A stretch of DNA of 64,000 nucleotides from Methylovirgula ligni. Its GTDB lineage: Bacteria; Pseudomonadota; Alphaproteobacteria; Rhizobiales; Beijerinckiaceae. Under the pieces are notes generated by a model, which saw only the letters and a program-made list of their open reading frames with translations, ran no database searches and was not told where the DNA came from. The translations under genes were made by a program, and so were the position numbers. Location: contig NZ_CP025086.1 of NCBI RefSeq assembly GCF_004135935.1, positions 1,178,001 to 1,242,000 of the forward strand, in the 5' to 3' direction. Below are positions 46,395-55,862 of the stretch, in pieces. The first letter of the stretch is position 1; each line of letters starts with the position of its first letter.

Positions 46395-48119
46395 ATGACC
46401 GCCTTAGACCCTTCGGCCACCTCGGCCTTGACGCTTCGCGAAGCCGCAGGCCAGGCGGGTGCCTGGCCTTTCGAGGAAGCGCGCAAGATCGTCGCCCGCG
46501 TCGCCCGCACCGGCCAGAAAGAGGTGATCTTCGAGACGGGCTACGGCCCTTCCGGCCTGCCGCATATCGGCACCTTCGGCGAGGTGGCGCGCACGACGAT
46601 GGTGCGCCATGCCTTCCGCCTGCTGACCGACGATAAGGTGAAGACCCGGCTCATCGCCTTTTCCGACGACATGGACGGGTTGCGCAAAGTCCCCGACAAC
46701 ATCCCGAACAAGGACGTGATCGCGGCCCATCTCGGCAAGCCGCTGACGCAGATCCCCGATCCGTTCGGCACCCATTCGAGTTTCGGCGCGCATAACAATG
46801 CGCGGCTGCGCGGGTTTCTGGATCAGTTCGGCTTCGATTACGAATTCGCCTCGGCGACGGACTATTATACGTCCGGACGGTTCGATGCCGCGCTGCTGCA
46901 CATGCTGGCGCGATACGAGGCGGTGATGGCGATCATGCTGCCGAGCTTCCGGCAGGAGCGGGCCGCCACCTATTCGCCCTTTCTGCCGATCCATCCGGAA
47001 ACCGGCGTCGTCATGCAGGTGCCGATTGAGGTCGTCGATGCGGCGGCAGGCAAGATCGCCTGGCGCGATCCCGTCTCGGGCGAGAGCTTCGTGACGCTTG
47101 TCACCGGCGGTCACGCCAAGCTGCAATGGAAGCCTGATTGGGCGATGCGCTGGTATGCGCTCGGCATCGACTACGAGATGGCCGGCAAGGATTTGATCGA
47201 ATCGGTCAAGCTGTCGGGCGAGATTGTCCGCGCGCTTGGTGGGGCCCCGCCCGAGGGCTTCAATTACGAGCTCTTTCTCGACGAGAAGGGTCAGAAGATT
47301 TCGAAGTCGAAGGGCAATGGCCTCTCGATCGAGGAATGGCTCACCTATGCAAGCCCCGAGAGCCTGTCGCTTTTCATGTATCAGAAGCCGTCGGCGGCGA
47401 AGCGGCTCTATTTCGACGTCATCCCGCGCACCGTCGACGATTATCTTTCTTTCCTTGAGGCCTATCCGCGTCAGGGCGTGAAGGAACAGCTCGGCAATCC
47501 GGTCTGGCACATCCATTCCGGCGCGCCGCCGGCGCCCGAGCTTCTGCGGCACGAGGGGCAGGGCACGGCGATCTCCTTCGGCATGCTGCTCAATCTCGCC
47601 GCGGTCGCCAACAGCGAAGACCCGCAAGTGCTCTGGGGCTTCCTGCGCCGCTATGCGCCGGGCGTCTCACCGCAGACGCATCCGCAGCTCGACCGGCTCA
47701 TCACCTATGCCGTGCGCTATTTCCGCGACTTCGTACGGCCGTCGAAGACCTATCGCGAAGCCGACGAGGTCGAGCGCGCGGCCCTGCAACAGCTCTCGGA
47801 CATGCTCGGGCGCCTGCCCGCGGACGCGAGCGCGGAAGAGATCCAGACCGCGCTCTACGACATCGCGCGGCCGATTCCGCGCTATCAGGATTTGAAGGCC
47901 AAGGGCGCGACGCCAGAGCGGCCGGGCGTCTCCAACGAATGGTTCAACATGCTGTATCAGGTGCTGCTCGGTGAAAGCCGCGGGCCGCGCTTCGGCTCCT
48001 TCGTGGCCCTCTACGGCATCGCGGAAACCCGGCAATTGATCGCCGATGCCCTGGCGGGCGATCTGATCCGCCGCCACGCGGAATTTCTTGTCGAGCGGTC
48101 CGGGGAGAAGGGCGCGTAA
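46395..48119 (+). CDS. lysS: Lysyl-tRNA synthetase, class I
   Basis: 574 aa. This is the archaeal-type class I LysRS found in many alphaproteobacteria instead of the class II enzyme. The Rossmann-fold motifs are HIGT (residues 57-60, in [13 protein letters not shown]) and [15 protein letters not shown], which bind ATP. The C-terminal helical anticodon-binding region is complete. It charges tRNA-Lys. ATG at 46395 begins 242 bp after the convergent small gene. Monocistronic. Confidence 0.95.
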   Translation: MTALDPSATSALTLREAAGQAGAWPFEEARKIVARVARTGQKEVIFETGYGPSGLPHIGTFGEVARTTMVRHAFRLLTDDKVKTRLIAFSDDMDGLRKVPDNIPNKDVIAAHLGKPLTQIPDPFGTHSSFGAHNNARLRGFLDQFGFDYEFASATDYYTSGRFDAALLHMLARYEAVMAIMLPSFRQERAATYSPFLPIHPETGVVMQVPIEVVDAAAGKIAWRDPVSGESFVTLVTGGHAKLQWKPDWAMRWYALGIDYEMAGKDLIESVKLSGEIVRALGGAPPEGFNYELFLDEKGQKISKSKGNGLSIEEWLTYASPESLSLFMYQKPSAAKRLYFDVIPRTVDDYLSFLEAYPRQGVKEQLGNPVWHIHSGAPPAPELLRHEGQGTAISFGMLLNLAAVANSEDPQVLWGFLRRYAPGVSPQTHPQLDRLITYAVRYFRDFVRPSKTYREADEVERAALQQLSDMLGRLPADASAEEIQTALYDIARPIPRYQDLKAKGATPERPGVSNEWFNMLYQVLLGESRGPRFGSFVALYGIAETRQLIADALAGDLIRRHAEFLVERSGEKGA

Positions 48120-48146
48120 AGCGCGTTACTTGCCGAGACCCTTATG

Positions 48147-48164
48147 TGAGTCGCTCGCAATGAC
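48147..48164. repeat. Family A half-element
   Basis: TGAGTCGCTCGCAATGACC matches the outer arm of the 2160-2234 palindrome. The other arm is absent, so this is a remnant. Confidence 0.4.
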
Positions 48165-48169
48165 CGGCG

Positions 48170-48853
48170 CTAATGCCCCGCTGCGTGGTGCGCGAGCAGC
48201 GGGGCGATATATTTCCACACGGTCCAGCCGCCGAGCCCGGCCAGGCCAATCAGCACGGCCGAGCCGAGGACTTCGATGAGAAAGCCAAGCGCCAAAGCGA
48301 AGGCGTTTCTGCGCTGCGGCTGGTCCGCGGCTGCCTGCGGATGGCGTGCGGCGAGCTTCTGCTCGGTTTCGATCTGCGCGCGCGCTGCGCGTTCGAGTGT
48401 CGTGTCGCCGGCGATCGCCTTGTCCCGCTCGATCAGCCGGCGGGCGACATAATCGGTAATCGATTCGACCAAAGGTTCGAGCCGCTCGCCCTCGGCGAGA
48501 AGGACGCGGCCGAGCCGCGTATCCTGCAGGAATCGATAGGTGCGCCGGTCGCGATCCATCTCGACGAAAGCGACCATATCGATGAAAAGGCGCGGCCGTT
48601 CGCTCGGCACCAGGGCGAGGTCGAAGAGATCGGCGTCCTTTGGCACTTCGGCAAAGACGGGGAGAAGTTCGTCGCGCAGCATCTCGAGCCGGGCGACCTC
48701 GGCGCCGCGCAATTCGGCGACGACGCTGCTGCGCTCGGCATCGTCGACCCGCGCCTGGCGCATCGCGAGCCGCAGCCTTTCACCGATGCGCGCAGGTTCC
48801 ACCGGGACATCCGCCGGCTGGCCGCCGTTCGAACGCGGCGTCGGATTTTCCAC
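48170..48853 (-). CDS. C-terminally anchored protein of unknown function in the C1 region
   Basis: 227 aa. The cytoplasmic helical part includes VFAEVPKDADLFDLALVPSERPRLFIDMVAFVEMDRDRRTYRF, a block that looks conserved rather than low-complexity. Residues about 190-215 form a membrane helix near the C-terminus (ALGFLIEVLGSAVLIGLAGLGGWTVW). It follows fhcC by 62 bp on the same strand and may be the last gene of that operon. No family function recognised. Confidence 0.6.
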   Translation of the reverse strand: MENPTPRSNGGQPADVPVEPARIGERLRLAMRQARVDDAERSSVVAELRGAEVARLEMLRDELLPVFAEVPKDADLFDLALVPSERPRLFIDMVAFVEMDRDRRTYRFLQDTRLGRVLLAEGERLEPLVESITDYVARRLIERDKAIAGDTTLERAARAQIETEQKLAARHPQAAADQPQRRNAFALALGFLIEVLGSAVLIGLAGLGGWTVWKYIAPLLAHHAAGH

Positions 48854-48915
48854 CGCCAGCTCCTATGGTTAAGGCTTGCTTAACATAGGGGGAAAAGGCG
48901 GCGGAACAAAGTCGC

Positions 48916-49719
48916 TCAGCCAGGGATGAAAATCTCGCCCTTGCCAAGTACCGAGACGTCACCGGCAAAGCGGTGCAGCGGCCCGCGGAGGAATTTGGCC
49001 ACGCCCGCACTTTCGGCCTGCAGCGCACGGCCGAGCACGGCGCTGAAGGGCGCGAAATAGCCGCCGTCATCGACGAAATTCGGCGGCAGATCGGGCGGAT
49101 TGGCCAGCGCCAGCGTGCCGCGCTTCATCAGATAGCCGGGGTTGCGGCCGACGGCGCCGAGCACGATCAGCGTGCCGGCGATAAAGCGGCTCGCCAGCCA
49201 ATCGCCGGCATCGCCTTCGACGATGATCGTGCCGCGGCGCAGACGGTCGCCCGCCCGCTCGCCGACCGTGCCGCGCACGACCAGCAGGCCACCGCTCATG
49301 CCGTGAAGCTCACCCTCGCGCGGCGCGGCGAGAAAGTCGCCCGCATCGCCCTTGATCTCCAGCCGTCCACTCGCGAGGCTGGAACCGGCATAAGGGCCGA
49401 CATGGCCGGTGACGATCACTTCGCCGCCCGCCAGCTTGCGGCCGACATTGCTGCCGGCGTCGCCGTCGAGGACGATGCGGCCGCTTGTCGCGCCGTGGCC
49501 GAGATTGTCGAAGCGCTCCGAGCCGCCCTCGAAGCGGATCTCGTCGACGCTGCCGGAACGGATGCGGAAAATGTCGCCGGCCTTCGCCGGCTCCCTGGTG
49601 GTCGCCAGATCGATGGCGGCGATCTCCTTCGCGCTTTTGCCTTCGAGCAGATGCGGCACCAGCGGCGAAAGATCGAGCCGCTGCGGCGGCTGCGCTTTAA
49701 GCGTGAGGACGAGCGTCAC
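48916..49719 (-). CDS. fhcC: Formyltransferase/hydrolase complex subunit C
   Basis: 267 aa. A right-handed beta-helix of the FwdC/GltB-alpha type with repeated G..G.I...GDAG turns: RIVLDGDAGSNVGRKLAGGEVIVTG, LEIKGDAGDFLAAPREG, TIIVEGDAGDWLASRF. It is the structural subunit linking FhcA and FhcD in the Fhc complex, which transfers the formyl group from formyl-H4MPT to methylofuran and releases formate. Its start overlaps the end of fhcD by 4 bp. Confidence 0.96.
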   Translation of the reverse strand: MTLVLTLKAQPPQRLDLSPLVPHLLEGKSAKEIAAIDLATTREPAKAGDIFRIRSGSVDEIRFEGGSERFDNLGHGATSGRIVLDGDAGSNVGRKLAGGEVIVTGHVGPYAGSSLASGRLEIKGDAGDFLAAPREGELHGMSGGLLVVRGTVGERAGDRLRRGTIIVEGDAGDWLASRFIAGTLIVLGAVGRNPGYLMKRGTLALANPPDLPPNFVDDGGYFAPFSAVLGRALQAESAGVAKFLRGPLHRFAGDVSVLGKGEIFIPG

Positions 49720-50624
49720 GGCGCCAATTCCTTCAGATGAAAATGGAAGGGTCCGAGCTTGCCGCCATAATTGCCGGCGCTGACGCGGCGTGCGCCGCGT
49801 TTCGGACCAAGCTTGACGATGGCGGCGAGGCCGGCGCGCATGGAATCGGCGACGGCGGCCTCGGTCAGCCCGTCGATGACGATTTCGAGCACACAGCCGA
49901 GATCATCGTCGAGCGCGGTCGCGACCTGGCCGCGCAAGGTCGGGCAAAAGGCGTCGTTGGTCGAGGCGTGCAGTACCTTGTAGCGCGAGCCCACCTTGGA
50001 GCCCGAGCGGACGATGCCGCCGGGGAAGGGCAGGATCGCGCCCTTTACCTTGTTCATCGCTTCGACCGCCGCCTCGGCGGCGCGCAGGGTCGATTCATAA
50101 TCGGCGCCGCAGATCAGGAGATTGCCGCCGCCGACGGCCGCTTTGGTCATGCCGGTCGTCGCCTCGACGAGGAATTCGCCGTCCATCACCGGGATGCGCC
50201 AGAAATGCCGGCCGCCGAATTTCTTCGAGATCTGCCAGCCATCGCCGAAATAGCGCAGGAGTTCGCCAACCTTCAATTGGTCGGGCGCGACAAGATCACC
50301 GAAACAGGCCGAGCCCGGCGACGTCAGCACGCATTGCCCGACGCGATTGGTGAGCTGGTTCTGCAATTCGGTGCTGGACATGGCGAAGATCAGCACGCGC
50401 ACGCCCGGCCGTCCGTCCGGCGTGTCGCGCGGGTCGATCTCGCCGTCGATTCCCGCCTCGACGCCGCAGCCGATGACCGAGGTGGCGAAGCCGGTCAATG
50501 TCACCGCGGCCTGGCGCGCCCATTTGCGGTTGGGCCCGGTGATGAGGATCGCCGTGCCGCGCATCGGGAAAGCTTCGGCGAAGCTGTCATCGATGCGCAC
50601 GCCGTTGCGCGTTATCCCTGGCAT
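49716..50624 (-). CDS. fhcD: Formylmethanofuran-H4MPT formyltransferase
   Basis: 302 aa, the family length. It carries the formyl group between H4MPT and methylofuran as part of the Fhc complex. Family features: N-terminal NGVRIDDSFAEAFPMRGTAILITGPN, CGVEAGIDGEIDPRDTPDGRPG, and the conserved GGNYGGKLGPFHFHLKEL-type C-terminus (SAGNYGGKLGPFHFHL). It overlaps fhcA by 13 bp and fhcC by 4 bp, so translation is coupled. Confidence 0.97.
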   Translation of the reverse strand: MPGITRNGVRIDDSFAEAFPMRGTAILITGPNRKWARQAAVTLTGFATSVIGCGVEAGIDGEIDPRDTPDGRPGVRVLIFAMSSTELQNQLTNRVGQCVLTSPGSACFGDLVAPDQLKVGELLRYFGDGWQISKKFGGRHFWRIPVMDGEFLVEATTGMTKAAVGGGNLLICGADYESTLRAAEAAVEAMNKVKGAILPFPGGIVRSGSKVGSRYKVLHASTNDAFCPTLRGQVATALDDDLGCVLEIVIDGLTEAAVADSMRAGLAAIVKLGPKRGARRVSAGNYGGKLGPFHFHLKELAP

Positions 50625-52249
50625 TGAACCTCCTCGAAGGCATGGTCGAGACCGATCGCGTGCTCGGGCACTTTGAACAGGTCGCGCGAAAGCCCATAGG
50701 CTTCGTCGTAATAGCGCGACAGGCGGCGATCGATATTGGAATCGTAGCTCGGCTGCACGGTCAGCGCGCGGCCCGGGCGGTAATGGGTGATCTTGCCGTC
50801 GCGGACGACGAGATCACCGTCCTTGAAGACGAGATGGGCGTGGCGGAAGGCGCGCGCCCGGTCGGCCGGATCGTCGTCGTAGATCGCGACATCGGCGAGG
50901 GCGCCCGGGGTCAGATGGCCGCGGTCCTTAAGGCCGAGGAGCCTGGCCGGCGCGACGCGCGTCATGGTCGCGATCTCGCTGAACGAATATTCGCGTTCGA
51001 TCGACGGCAGCGTGGTGAGTTCGACCGCTTCCTTCGGAAGGTCGGCGAGCCATTTGCTGCGCAGATCGCGGCTCATGATGAGCGCGAAAAGCTCCGGATA
51101 AGTCGTGTAGGGCGCGCCGTTCGGATGGTCGGTGGTGAAGAAGACCTGCGCGGGGTTGGTGATGAGCAGGAAGAGTTCAAGCCCCGCCGCCCATTGGATG
51201 GCGTTGTAGAAACTGTCCGACTTATAGAGATAGGGCACGACGCCGGCGCCGTTCACCTCGCCGTCGTAGATGACAGACTTGCGCGGCTTGGCGGAGCCGA
51301 TCGAGCTATATTGGCGCACCACGTCGCAGGAGATCGTCACCGTCTGGCGGAACATCACCTGGCCGACGTCGATCGTGACATTGGGAGTCTTGTTGACGGC
51401 ATCGGCCAGCTGCGCCGCGCCGGACGAGAAGCCGCGCTTGCCGTCCTTGCCATAGGCATAGAATTGCAGATGCGCGAGATGCAGCGGCTTGCCGTTGGCG
51501 GCCTGCAGCGTGCGCAGCGCCGTCTCGACATTGCCGCCGATGCCGAGATTGTTGGTATGAAGATGCAGCGGATGGGCGATGCCGATGTCGATCACGCCTT
51601 GCTGCAAAGCCTCGGTGAGCTGCCGCGAGGTGATACCGTAGAACGGCACCACGTCATCGAGATCAAAGGTGCGGGCATTGTTGGCGAAGGCGACCGAGCC
51701 GCCGGGATTGATGCTCTTGATGCCGAGAGCCTTGGTCTGCGCCAGTGCCGAGGCAAGATAATCCGCGATCGCCGTGCGATTGCCGCCTTCGCGCAGCAGC
51801 GAGAGCAGGAAATCGTCTTCGCCGACGACGGTCAGGATGCCCTTGTCGATGATCGGCACGTCGGCGAGTTCGAGATGCGAATGAAGCGCAGCGTGCGTCG
51901 GCACCGCCGGCTCGATCACCGTGGTGAAGCCCATCGCGGCATAGCGGACGCCGGTCTCGAAGGTCGACCAGCCCGCCGTCGAGAGCGGCGTCTCGGCCGG
52001 GCGCGGGGTGTGGGAACGATGATTCTCCGGCAGCAGCAGGCGGGCGGTATTCACATTGCCGCCCGCGATATGCGAGTGGATGTCGATCGCCCCGGCCATG
52101 ACGATCTTGCCCGAGACATCGAAGACTTCGTCCGGTGTCTCGCCGGACGGCGCTTCGATGATGCGCGAATCGCGGATCCAGATATCGCCGATGCTATCGC
52201 GTCCGTTTGCGGGATCGACGACGCGGCCGCCGGCCAGGCGTATCAACAT
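50612..52249 (-). CDS. fhcA: Formyltransferase/hydrolase complex subunit A (formylhydrolase)
   Basis: 545 aa, amidohydrolase superfamily. It hydrolyses formyl-methylofuran to formate. The metal-binding HxH is in AGAIDIHSHIAGGNVN (about residues 56-71), and later histidines occur at IAHPLHLHTNNLG and LHLAHLQFYAYG. The Asp motif is FTTDHPNGAPYTTYPELF. The C-terminal PGALADVAIYDDDP returns to the composite-domain barrel. Second in fhcB-A-D-C. ATG at 52249 gives the family N-terminus MLIRLAGGRVVDP. Confidence 0.97.
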   Translation of the reverse strand: MLIRLAGGRVVDPANGRDSIGDIWIRDSRIIEAPSGETPDEVFDVSGKIVMAGAIDIHSHIAGGNVNTARLLLPENHRSHTPRPAETPLSTAGWSTFETGVRYAAMGFTTVIEPAVPTHAALHSHLELADVPIIDKGILTVVGEDDFLLSLLREGGNRTAIADYLASALAQTKALGIKSINPGGSVAFANNARTFDLDDVVPFYGITSRQLTEALQQGVIDIGIAHPLHLHTNNLGIGGNVETALRTLQAANGKPLHLAHLQFYAYGKDGKRGFSSGAAQLADAVNKTPNVTIDVGQVMFRQTVTISCDVVRQYSSIGSAKPRKSVIYDGEVNGAGVVPYLYKSDSFYNAIQWAAGLELFLLITNPAQVFFTTDHPNGAPYTTYPELFALIMSRDLRSKWLADLPKEAVELTTLPSIEREYSFSEIATMTRVAPARLLGLKDRGHLTPGALADVAIYDDDPADRARAFRHAHLVFKDGDLVVRDGKITHYRPGRALTVQPSYDSNIDRRLSRYYDEAYGLSRDLFKVPEHAIGLDHAFEEVQCQG

Positions 52250-52255
52250 GCCTCG

Positions 52256-53338
52256 TTATCCTTTCAGATGTTCGCTGATGAGGCCGATCACCTCGGCGAC
52301 GCGCGGCGCGTCGCTGGCGGCCTTCGCGGGAACGTTGGCGAAAGTCGCGATCTCGCGCGTCCATTCGATAGCATCGTGATCTTGTCCCGGCGCGCCGATT
52401 TCGATGTTCACTTTCGGCGGATAGGGAAAGCTCGTGCCCGGCACCGCAAGCGCGACGAAGGGCACTTTGCGCCGCCAGCCCGGTGCGCTGGCGCCATAGG
52501 CCGAGACCCACAAGGCCGCGTCGGCCTCGCCGGTATCGACGAGCCTGTTGGCGTCGAAGCGCCAGACATCATGTTCCGGATAGCCGCGGCCGAAGCCGGT
52601 GCGGATCGGAAAGCCCGTCATCCAGCCCGAGGTCTGCAGCACGCCCACCGCGTTCTGCGGCGGGCCGAAGACGAGATTGGTGAAGCGCGTCTTGAGGTTC
52701 AGATCGAAGACGAGGCCGGTCAGGGCCTCGATGGTCAGCGGGTCCAGCGTCTCGGCCGACCAGACGAAGGCGCCGAAATGCGCCGCCTGCAAATGCCCGG
52801 CAAGCTCGGCAATGTTCTTGGCCAAGGCCCCGCCGAGGCGGCTCTTGCGGCCAGCGACCGCCGCGCGCAGCGCCGCGACGGCCTGCGGCAATTGCTCCGC
52901 ACTGGCGGCGATCTCGGTCGCGCCAATCGCGGCCGCGGCATCCGGCTCGCCGCCGAGCCAGAAGATTTTGCGGGGCGCCTTGTCCGCCGAAAGACGCGGC
53001 GGCGTGCCGAGGGCCAGCCGGTCCGCGAGATCGGGCCAAAGACGCGTCAGCCGCTGGCCGATCAACAATACGAGATCGGCGCGGATGCGGACGTCGTTGG
53101 CTGTGGTCGTCATGCGGCCTGCCTGGCGCAGCACGCCGACATCGCGCAGCAAGGCATCGCTTGCCGCATGGTCGTAGGCACCGCGTAATTTCTCAGCGAG
53201 CAGAATCGCCGCGCGCGCACCGGCGACATCGGTTTGCAAGCCGGCGACAAGGGGCAGGCGCGCGCCCTCGAGCAAACGCGCCGCCTCCGCGGTCGCCGCT
53301 TCGAGCGGAACCGCCGCGCCATCAACATAAGCCGTCAT
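52256..53338 (-). CDS. fhcB: Formyltransferase/hydrolase complex subunit B (FwdB-related, no Mo/W site seen)
   Basis: 360 aa, shorter than archaeal FwdB. It has the FwdB/FmdB fold segments (KIFWLGGEPDAAAAIGATEIAAS, RTGFGRGYPEHDVWRFDANRLVDTGEADAALW). The N-terminal cysteine-rich [4Fe-4S]/molybdopterin segment of the archaeal dehydrogenase is absent, and the chain carries no Cys cluster. This fits a non-redox role in the bacterial complex. First fhc gene, 46 bp after the PCD-like gene. Confidence 0.95.
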   Translation of the reverse strand: MTAYVDGAAVPLEAATAEAARLLEGARLPLVAGLQTDVAGARAAILLAEKLRGAYDHAASDALLRDVGVLRQAGRMTTTANDVRIRADLVLLIGQRLTRLWPDLADRLALGTPPRLSADKAPRKIFWLGGEPDAAAAIGATEIAASAEQLPQAVAALRAAVAGRKSRLGGALAKNIAELAGHLQAAHFGAFVWSAETLDPLTIEALTGLVFDLNLKTRFTNLVFGPPQNAVGVLQTSGWMTGFPIRTGFGRGYPEHDVWRFDANRLVDTGEADAALWVSAYGASAPGWRRKVPFVALAVPGTSFPYPPKVNIEIGAPGQDHDAIEWTREIATFANVPAKAASDAPRVAEVIGLISEHLKG

Positions 53339-53384
53339 ATATTCCTCACGTCGTCGCCGTCGCGATCCGAGGCCATGGAGAGAG

Positions 53385-53771
53385 TCAGTTTTTATCGTAT
53401 TTTATATAGGCGAAACGCTGATCGTCGGCCGGTGTGCCTTCGAGCGCGGAGCTTTCCCTGCCGGGCTGCCACTGCACAACCTCCTCGATCTTCTTCGCCA
53501 GTTCGAAGTCCTTGTCGGTGATGCCCTTGGCGGCATGATTTTTCAAGCGGACTTCAACCCAGGCGTAAGACGCTGTGATGTCGGGATGGTGCCAGGCGGC
53601 CTCGGCGAGGTGGCCGACCGTATTGATCACCATCAGCGTACCCTTCCAGCTTTGGGTACGATATTTCCGTCTTATCCAGCCGTCCTCGTAGTGCCAATGC
53701 GGCAATTCGCGTTCCAGATGCGCCTTGATCTCGGCTTCGTCATAGGTGCGCTCGTGCTGACGTTCGCTCAT
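53385..53771 (-). CDS. Pterin-4a-carbinolamine-dehydratase-like protein
   Basis: 128 aa from the ATG at 53771. The fold shows HWHYEDGWIRRKYRT, VINTVGHLAEAAWHHPDITASYAWVEVRLKNHAAKGITDKDFELAKKIEE, with the family E..HHP.......V.V.L.TH pattern. The third catalytic His (normally TH) is present as NH. In methylotrophs this gene commonly sits in H4MPT clusters and may act in pterin cofactor synthesis or repair. It leads the fhcBADC operon. Confidence 0.9.
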   Translation of the reverse strand: MSERQHERTYDEAEIKAHLERELPHWHYEDGWIRRKYRTQSWKGTLMVINTVGHLAEAAWHHPDITASYAWVEVRLKNHAAKGITDKDFELAKKIEEVVQWQPGRESSALEGTPADDQRFAYIKYDKN

Positions 53772-53934
53772 GGCAAAGCCTCCTCCTGCGCGCACTATGA
53801 CAATATCGATGTTATAGGTCCAGTCTGGCGCATTGTGCAGAGCGGCGTATAAGCTCCGGCGCGGCGGCGCAATCTGTATGCAATGTCGATGTGCTTGGTC
53901 GTGCCGTAAGCGTTTGATGTCAGGTTGAAGACGT

Positions 53935-54975
53935 ATGCAAACTCGTGTTTCGGTGCAGACCTCGGCCCGTCTTCACCTCGGATTTCTCGATCTCAACGGC
54001 GGCCTCGGCCGGCGTTTTGGCAGTTTCGGGCTGGCGATCGACCGGCCGGTGACGGCGCTGACGATTTTTCGCGCCAGCCAGCCGTCGGTCGAGGGGCCGG
54101 AGGCGGAGCGCATCGCCGCTCATATCGAGGTTCTGAAGCGTCATCTCAATCTCAGCACGACCTATGGCGTGCGGATCGAGGAAGCCATTCCGGCCCACGC
54201 CGGGCTGGGCTCCGGCACGCAGCTCGCCTTTGCGCTCGCCGCCGGGCTGCGCCGGCTGGAAGGATTGCCGGAGGATTTCGCCGGCGACGCCCTGCTGCTC
54301 CAGCGCGGCCGTCGTTCCGGCATTGGCGCGGCCCTGTTCTCGCGCGGCGGCCTTGTCGTCGATGGTGGACATGGCCCGCGGACGGTTCTGCCTCCGGTCC
54401 TCTGCCATCTGCCCTTTCCGGAGGATTGGCGTATCATTATTGTCATGGACAGCACCTTCGCCGGGGTCCACGGCGCCGACGAGCGCGCTGCCTTCGCGGC
54501 GTTGCCGCAGTTTCCCGCCGCAGCGGCCGCAGACATCTGCCACCGGCTGTTGATGCAGGCGCTGCCGGCGCTGGCGGAGCGGGATCTGGCCCAGTTCGGC
54601 GCGGCGGTTGGTCATATTCAGGTAATCCTGGGCGATTATTTCGCTCCCGCCCAGGGCGGGGCGCGCTATACAAGCGCCCGCGTCGCCGAGGTCATCGGCC
54701 GCCTCGCGCATTTCGGGGCTCAGGGGATCGGCCAAAGCTCCTGGGGGCCGACGGGCTTCGCCTTTGCCGCCAGCGACGATGAAGCGCAGAGACTTGTTCG
54801 CCAGGTTCGGGAAGAAAGGCGCGCGCAAAAGGCGGAAGACGGGGCTGACCCGGTCATGGTCGTTTGCAAAGCCATCAACCGGGGCGCCAGAATAACGGCG
54901 AGTTCTGTCCCCGGTGACATTCGGAATGCGGAAGACCAACCAGGCACGCAAGACCTTCGACAGGGAAGCACATAA
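53935..54975 (+). CDS. Beta-ribofuranosylaminobenzene 5'-phosphate synthase (RFAP synthase)
   Basis: 346 aa, GHMP-kinase-like superfamily. It condenses PRPP with a 4-aminobenzoate precursor, the first committed step of H4MPT synthesis. Motifs: TSARLHLGFLDLNG at the N-terminus, IPAHAGLGSGTQLAFALA (GLGSGT loop), and GIGQSSWGPTGFAFA near the C-terminus. Divergent from the fhc operon; its end overlaps the mtdB start. Followed by mtdB, ATP-grasp, mch, ATP-grasp and CitG-like genes in one transcription unit. Confidence 0.92.
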   Translation: MQTRVSVQTSARLHLGFLDLNGGLGRRFGSFGLAIDRPVTALTIFRASQPSVEGPEAERIAAHIEVLKRHLNLSTTYGVRIEEAIPAHAGLGSGTQLAFALAAGLRRLEGLPEDFAGDALLLQRGRRSGIGAALFSRGGLVVDGGHGPRTVLPPVLCHLPFPEDWRIIIVMDSTFAGVHGADERAAFAALPQFPAAAAADICHRLLMQALPALAERDLAQFGAAVGHIQVILGDYFAPAQGGARYTSARVAEVIGRLAHFGAQGIGQSSWGPTGFAFAASDDEAQRLVRQVREERRAQKAEDGADPVMVVCKAINRGARITASSVPGDIRNAEDQPGTQDLRQGST

Positions 54976-55862
54976 TGGCAAAACTCATCCTGCACATGCT
55001 GAGCCCGCTGAAACATATGAGCCCGTTCGACGTGAACATGGCGCTCGATGCGGGCTATGATTCGGTGACGCCCTATACAAATGTCACGCTCGAGGAGATC
55101 GAGCCGCTCGTGCAGGATGCGATGTTCTCCCGTTCGCCGCGCGATGCCGTCCGCACCGGCATCTTTATCGGCGGCAAGGATGCGATTCAGGCCCTCGACA
55201 TGGTCGAGAGGGCCAAGAAGACGCTGCTGAAGCCGTTCGAGATTTCGATCTTCGCCGATCCGGCCGGTTCGTTCACGACCGCCGCGGCCATGGTTGCCTG
55301 CGTCGAAAAGGTGCTGAAAGAGAAGAAGCAGCGTTCGCTCTCCGGCACCAAGATCGTGGTCTATGGCGCGACCGGCGTTGTCGGCTTTTCCTCCTCCGTT
55401 ATCGCCGCGCTGGAGGGCGCCCATGTGACGCTCGCGGGCTATAACGGGCCGGAGCGTGTCGAAAAGGCGACGCACGAGATTCGCAAGCGTTTCGGCGTCG
55501 AGACCTATTTCGCCGATGCGAGCGACCATGAAAAAGTGCTCGATTTGCTGGTCAATTCGGAAGTCGCGCTCTGCGCCGGCAAGGCCGGTGTGCAGATCCT
55601 CTCTGCCGAGGACATCAGTAAGGCGAAAAACCTGCTTGTCAGCGCCGACGTCAATGCGGTGCCGCCGCTGGGCATTGAGGGTGTCGGCCTCCATGACGAC
55701 GGCAAGGAGCTGCCGGGCGGGAGCTGCGGCATCGGCGCTCTGGCCATCGGCAATGTGAAATATCAGACCGAGTTCCGGCTGTTCAAAAAGATGGCGACAT
55801 CCGACACGCCGCTCGCGATCGACTTCCGCGACGCTTTCAAGCTCGCGCGCGAGCTTGTCTGA
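54975..55862 (+). CDS. mtdB: Methylene-H4MPT dehydrogenase
   Basis: 295 aa. It oxidises methylene-H4MPT to methenyl-H4MPT with NAD(P)+. The N-terminal domain has MLSPLKHMSPFDVNMALDAGYD, and the Rossmann domain VVYGATGVVGFSSSVIAAL (about residues 128-146). Location in the mch/fae cluster favours MtdB over the related MtdA. It shares one base with the stop of the RFAP-synthase gene, and its stop overlaps the TTG start of the next gene. Confidence 0.95.
   Translation: MAKLILHMLSPLKHMSPFDVNMALDAGYDSVTPYTNVTLEEIEPLVQDAMFSRSPRDAVRTGIFIGGKDAIQALDMVERAKKTLLKPFEISIFADPAGSFTTAAAMVACVEKVLKEKKQRSLSGTKIVVYGATGVVGFSSSVIAALEGAHVTLAGYNGPERVEKATHEIRKRFGVETYFADASDHEKVLDLLVNSEVALCAGKAGVQILSAEDISKAKNLLVSADVNAVPPLGIEGVGLHDDGKELPGGSCGIGALAIGNVKYQTEFRLFKKMATSDTPLAIDFRDAFKLARELV

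Noticed and set aside
50624-53188. 854-codon open frame opposite fhcA/fhcB
   Set aside because: It spans two convincingly identified genes on the other strand and its product is Arg/Asp/Gly-rich without motifs.
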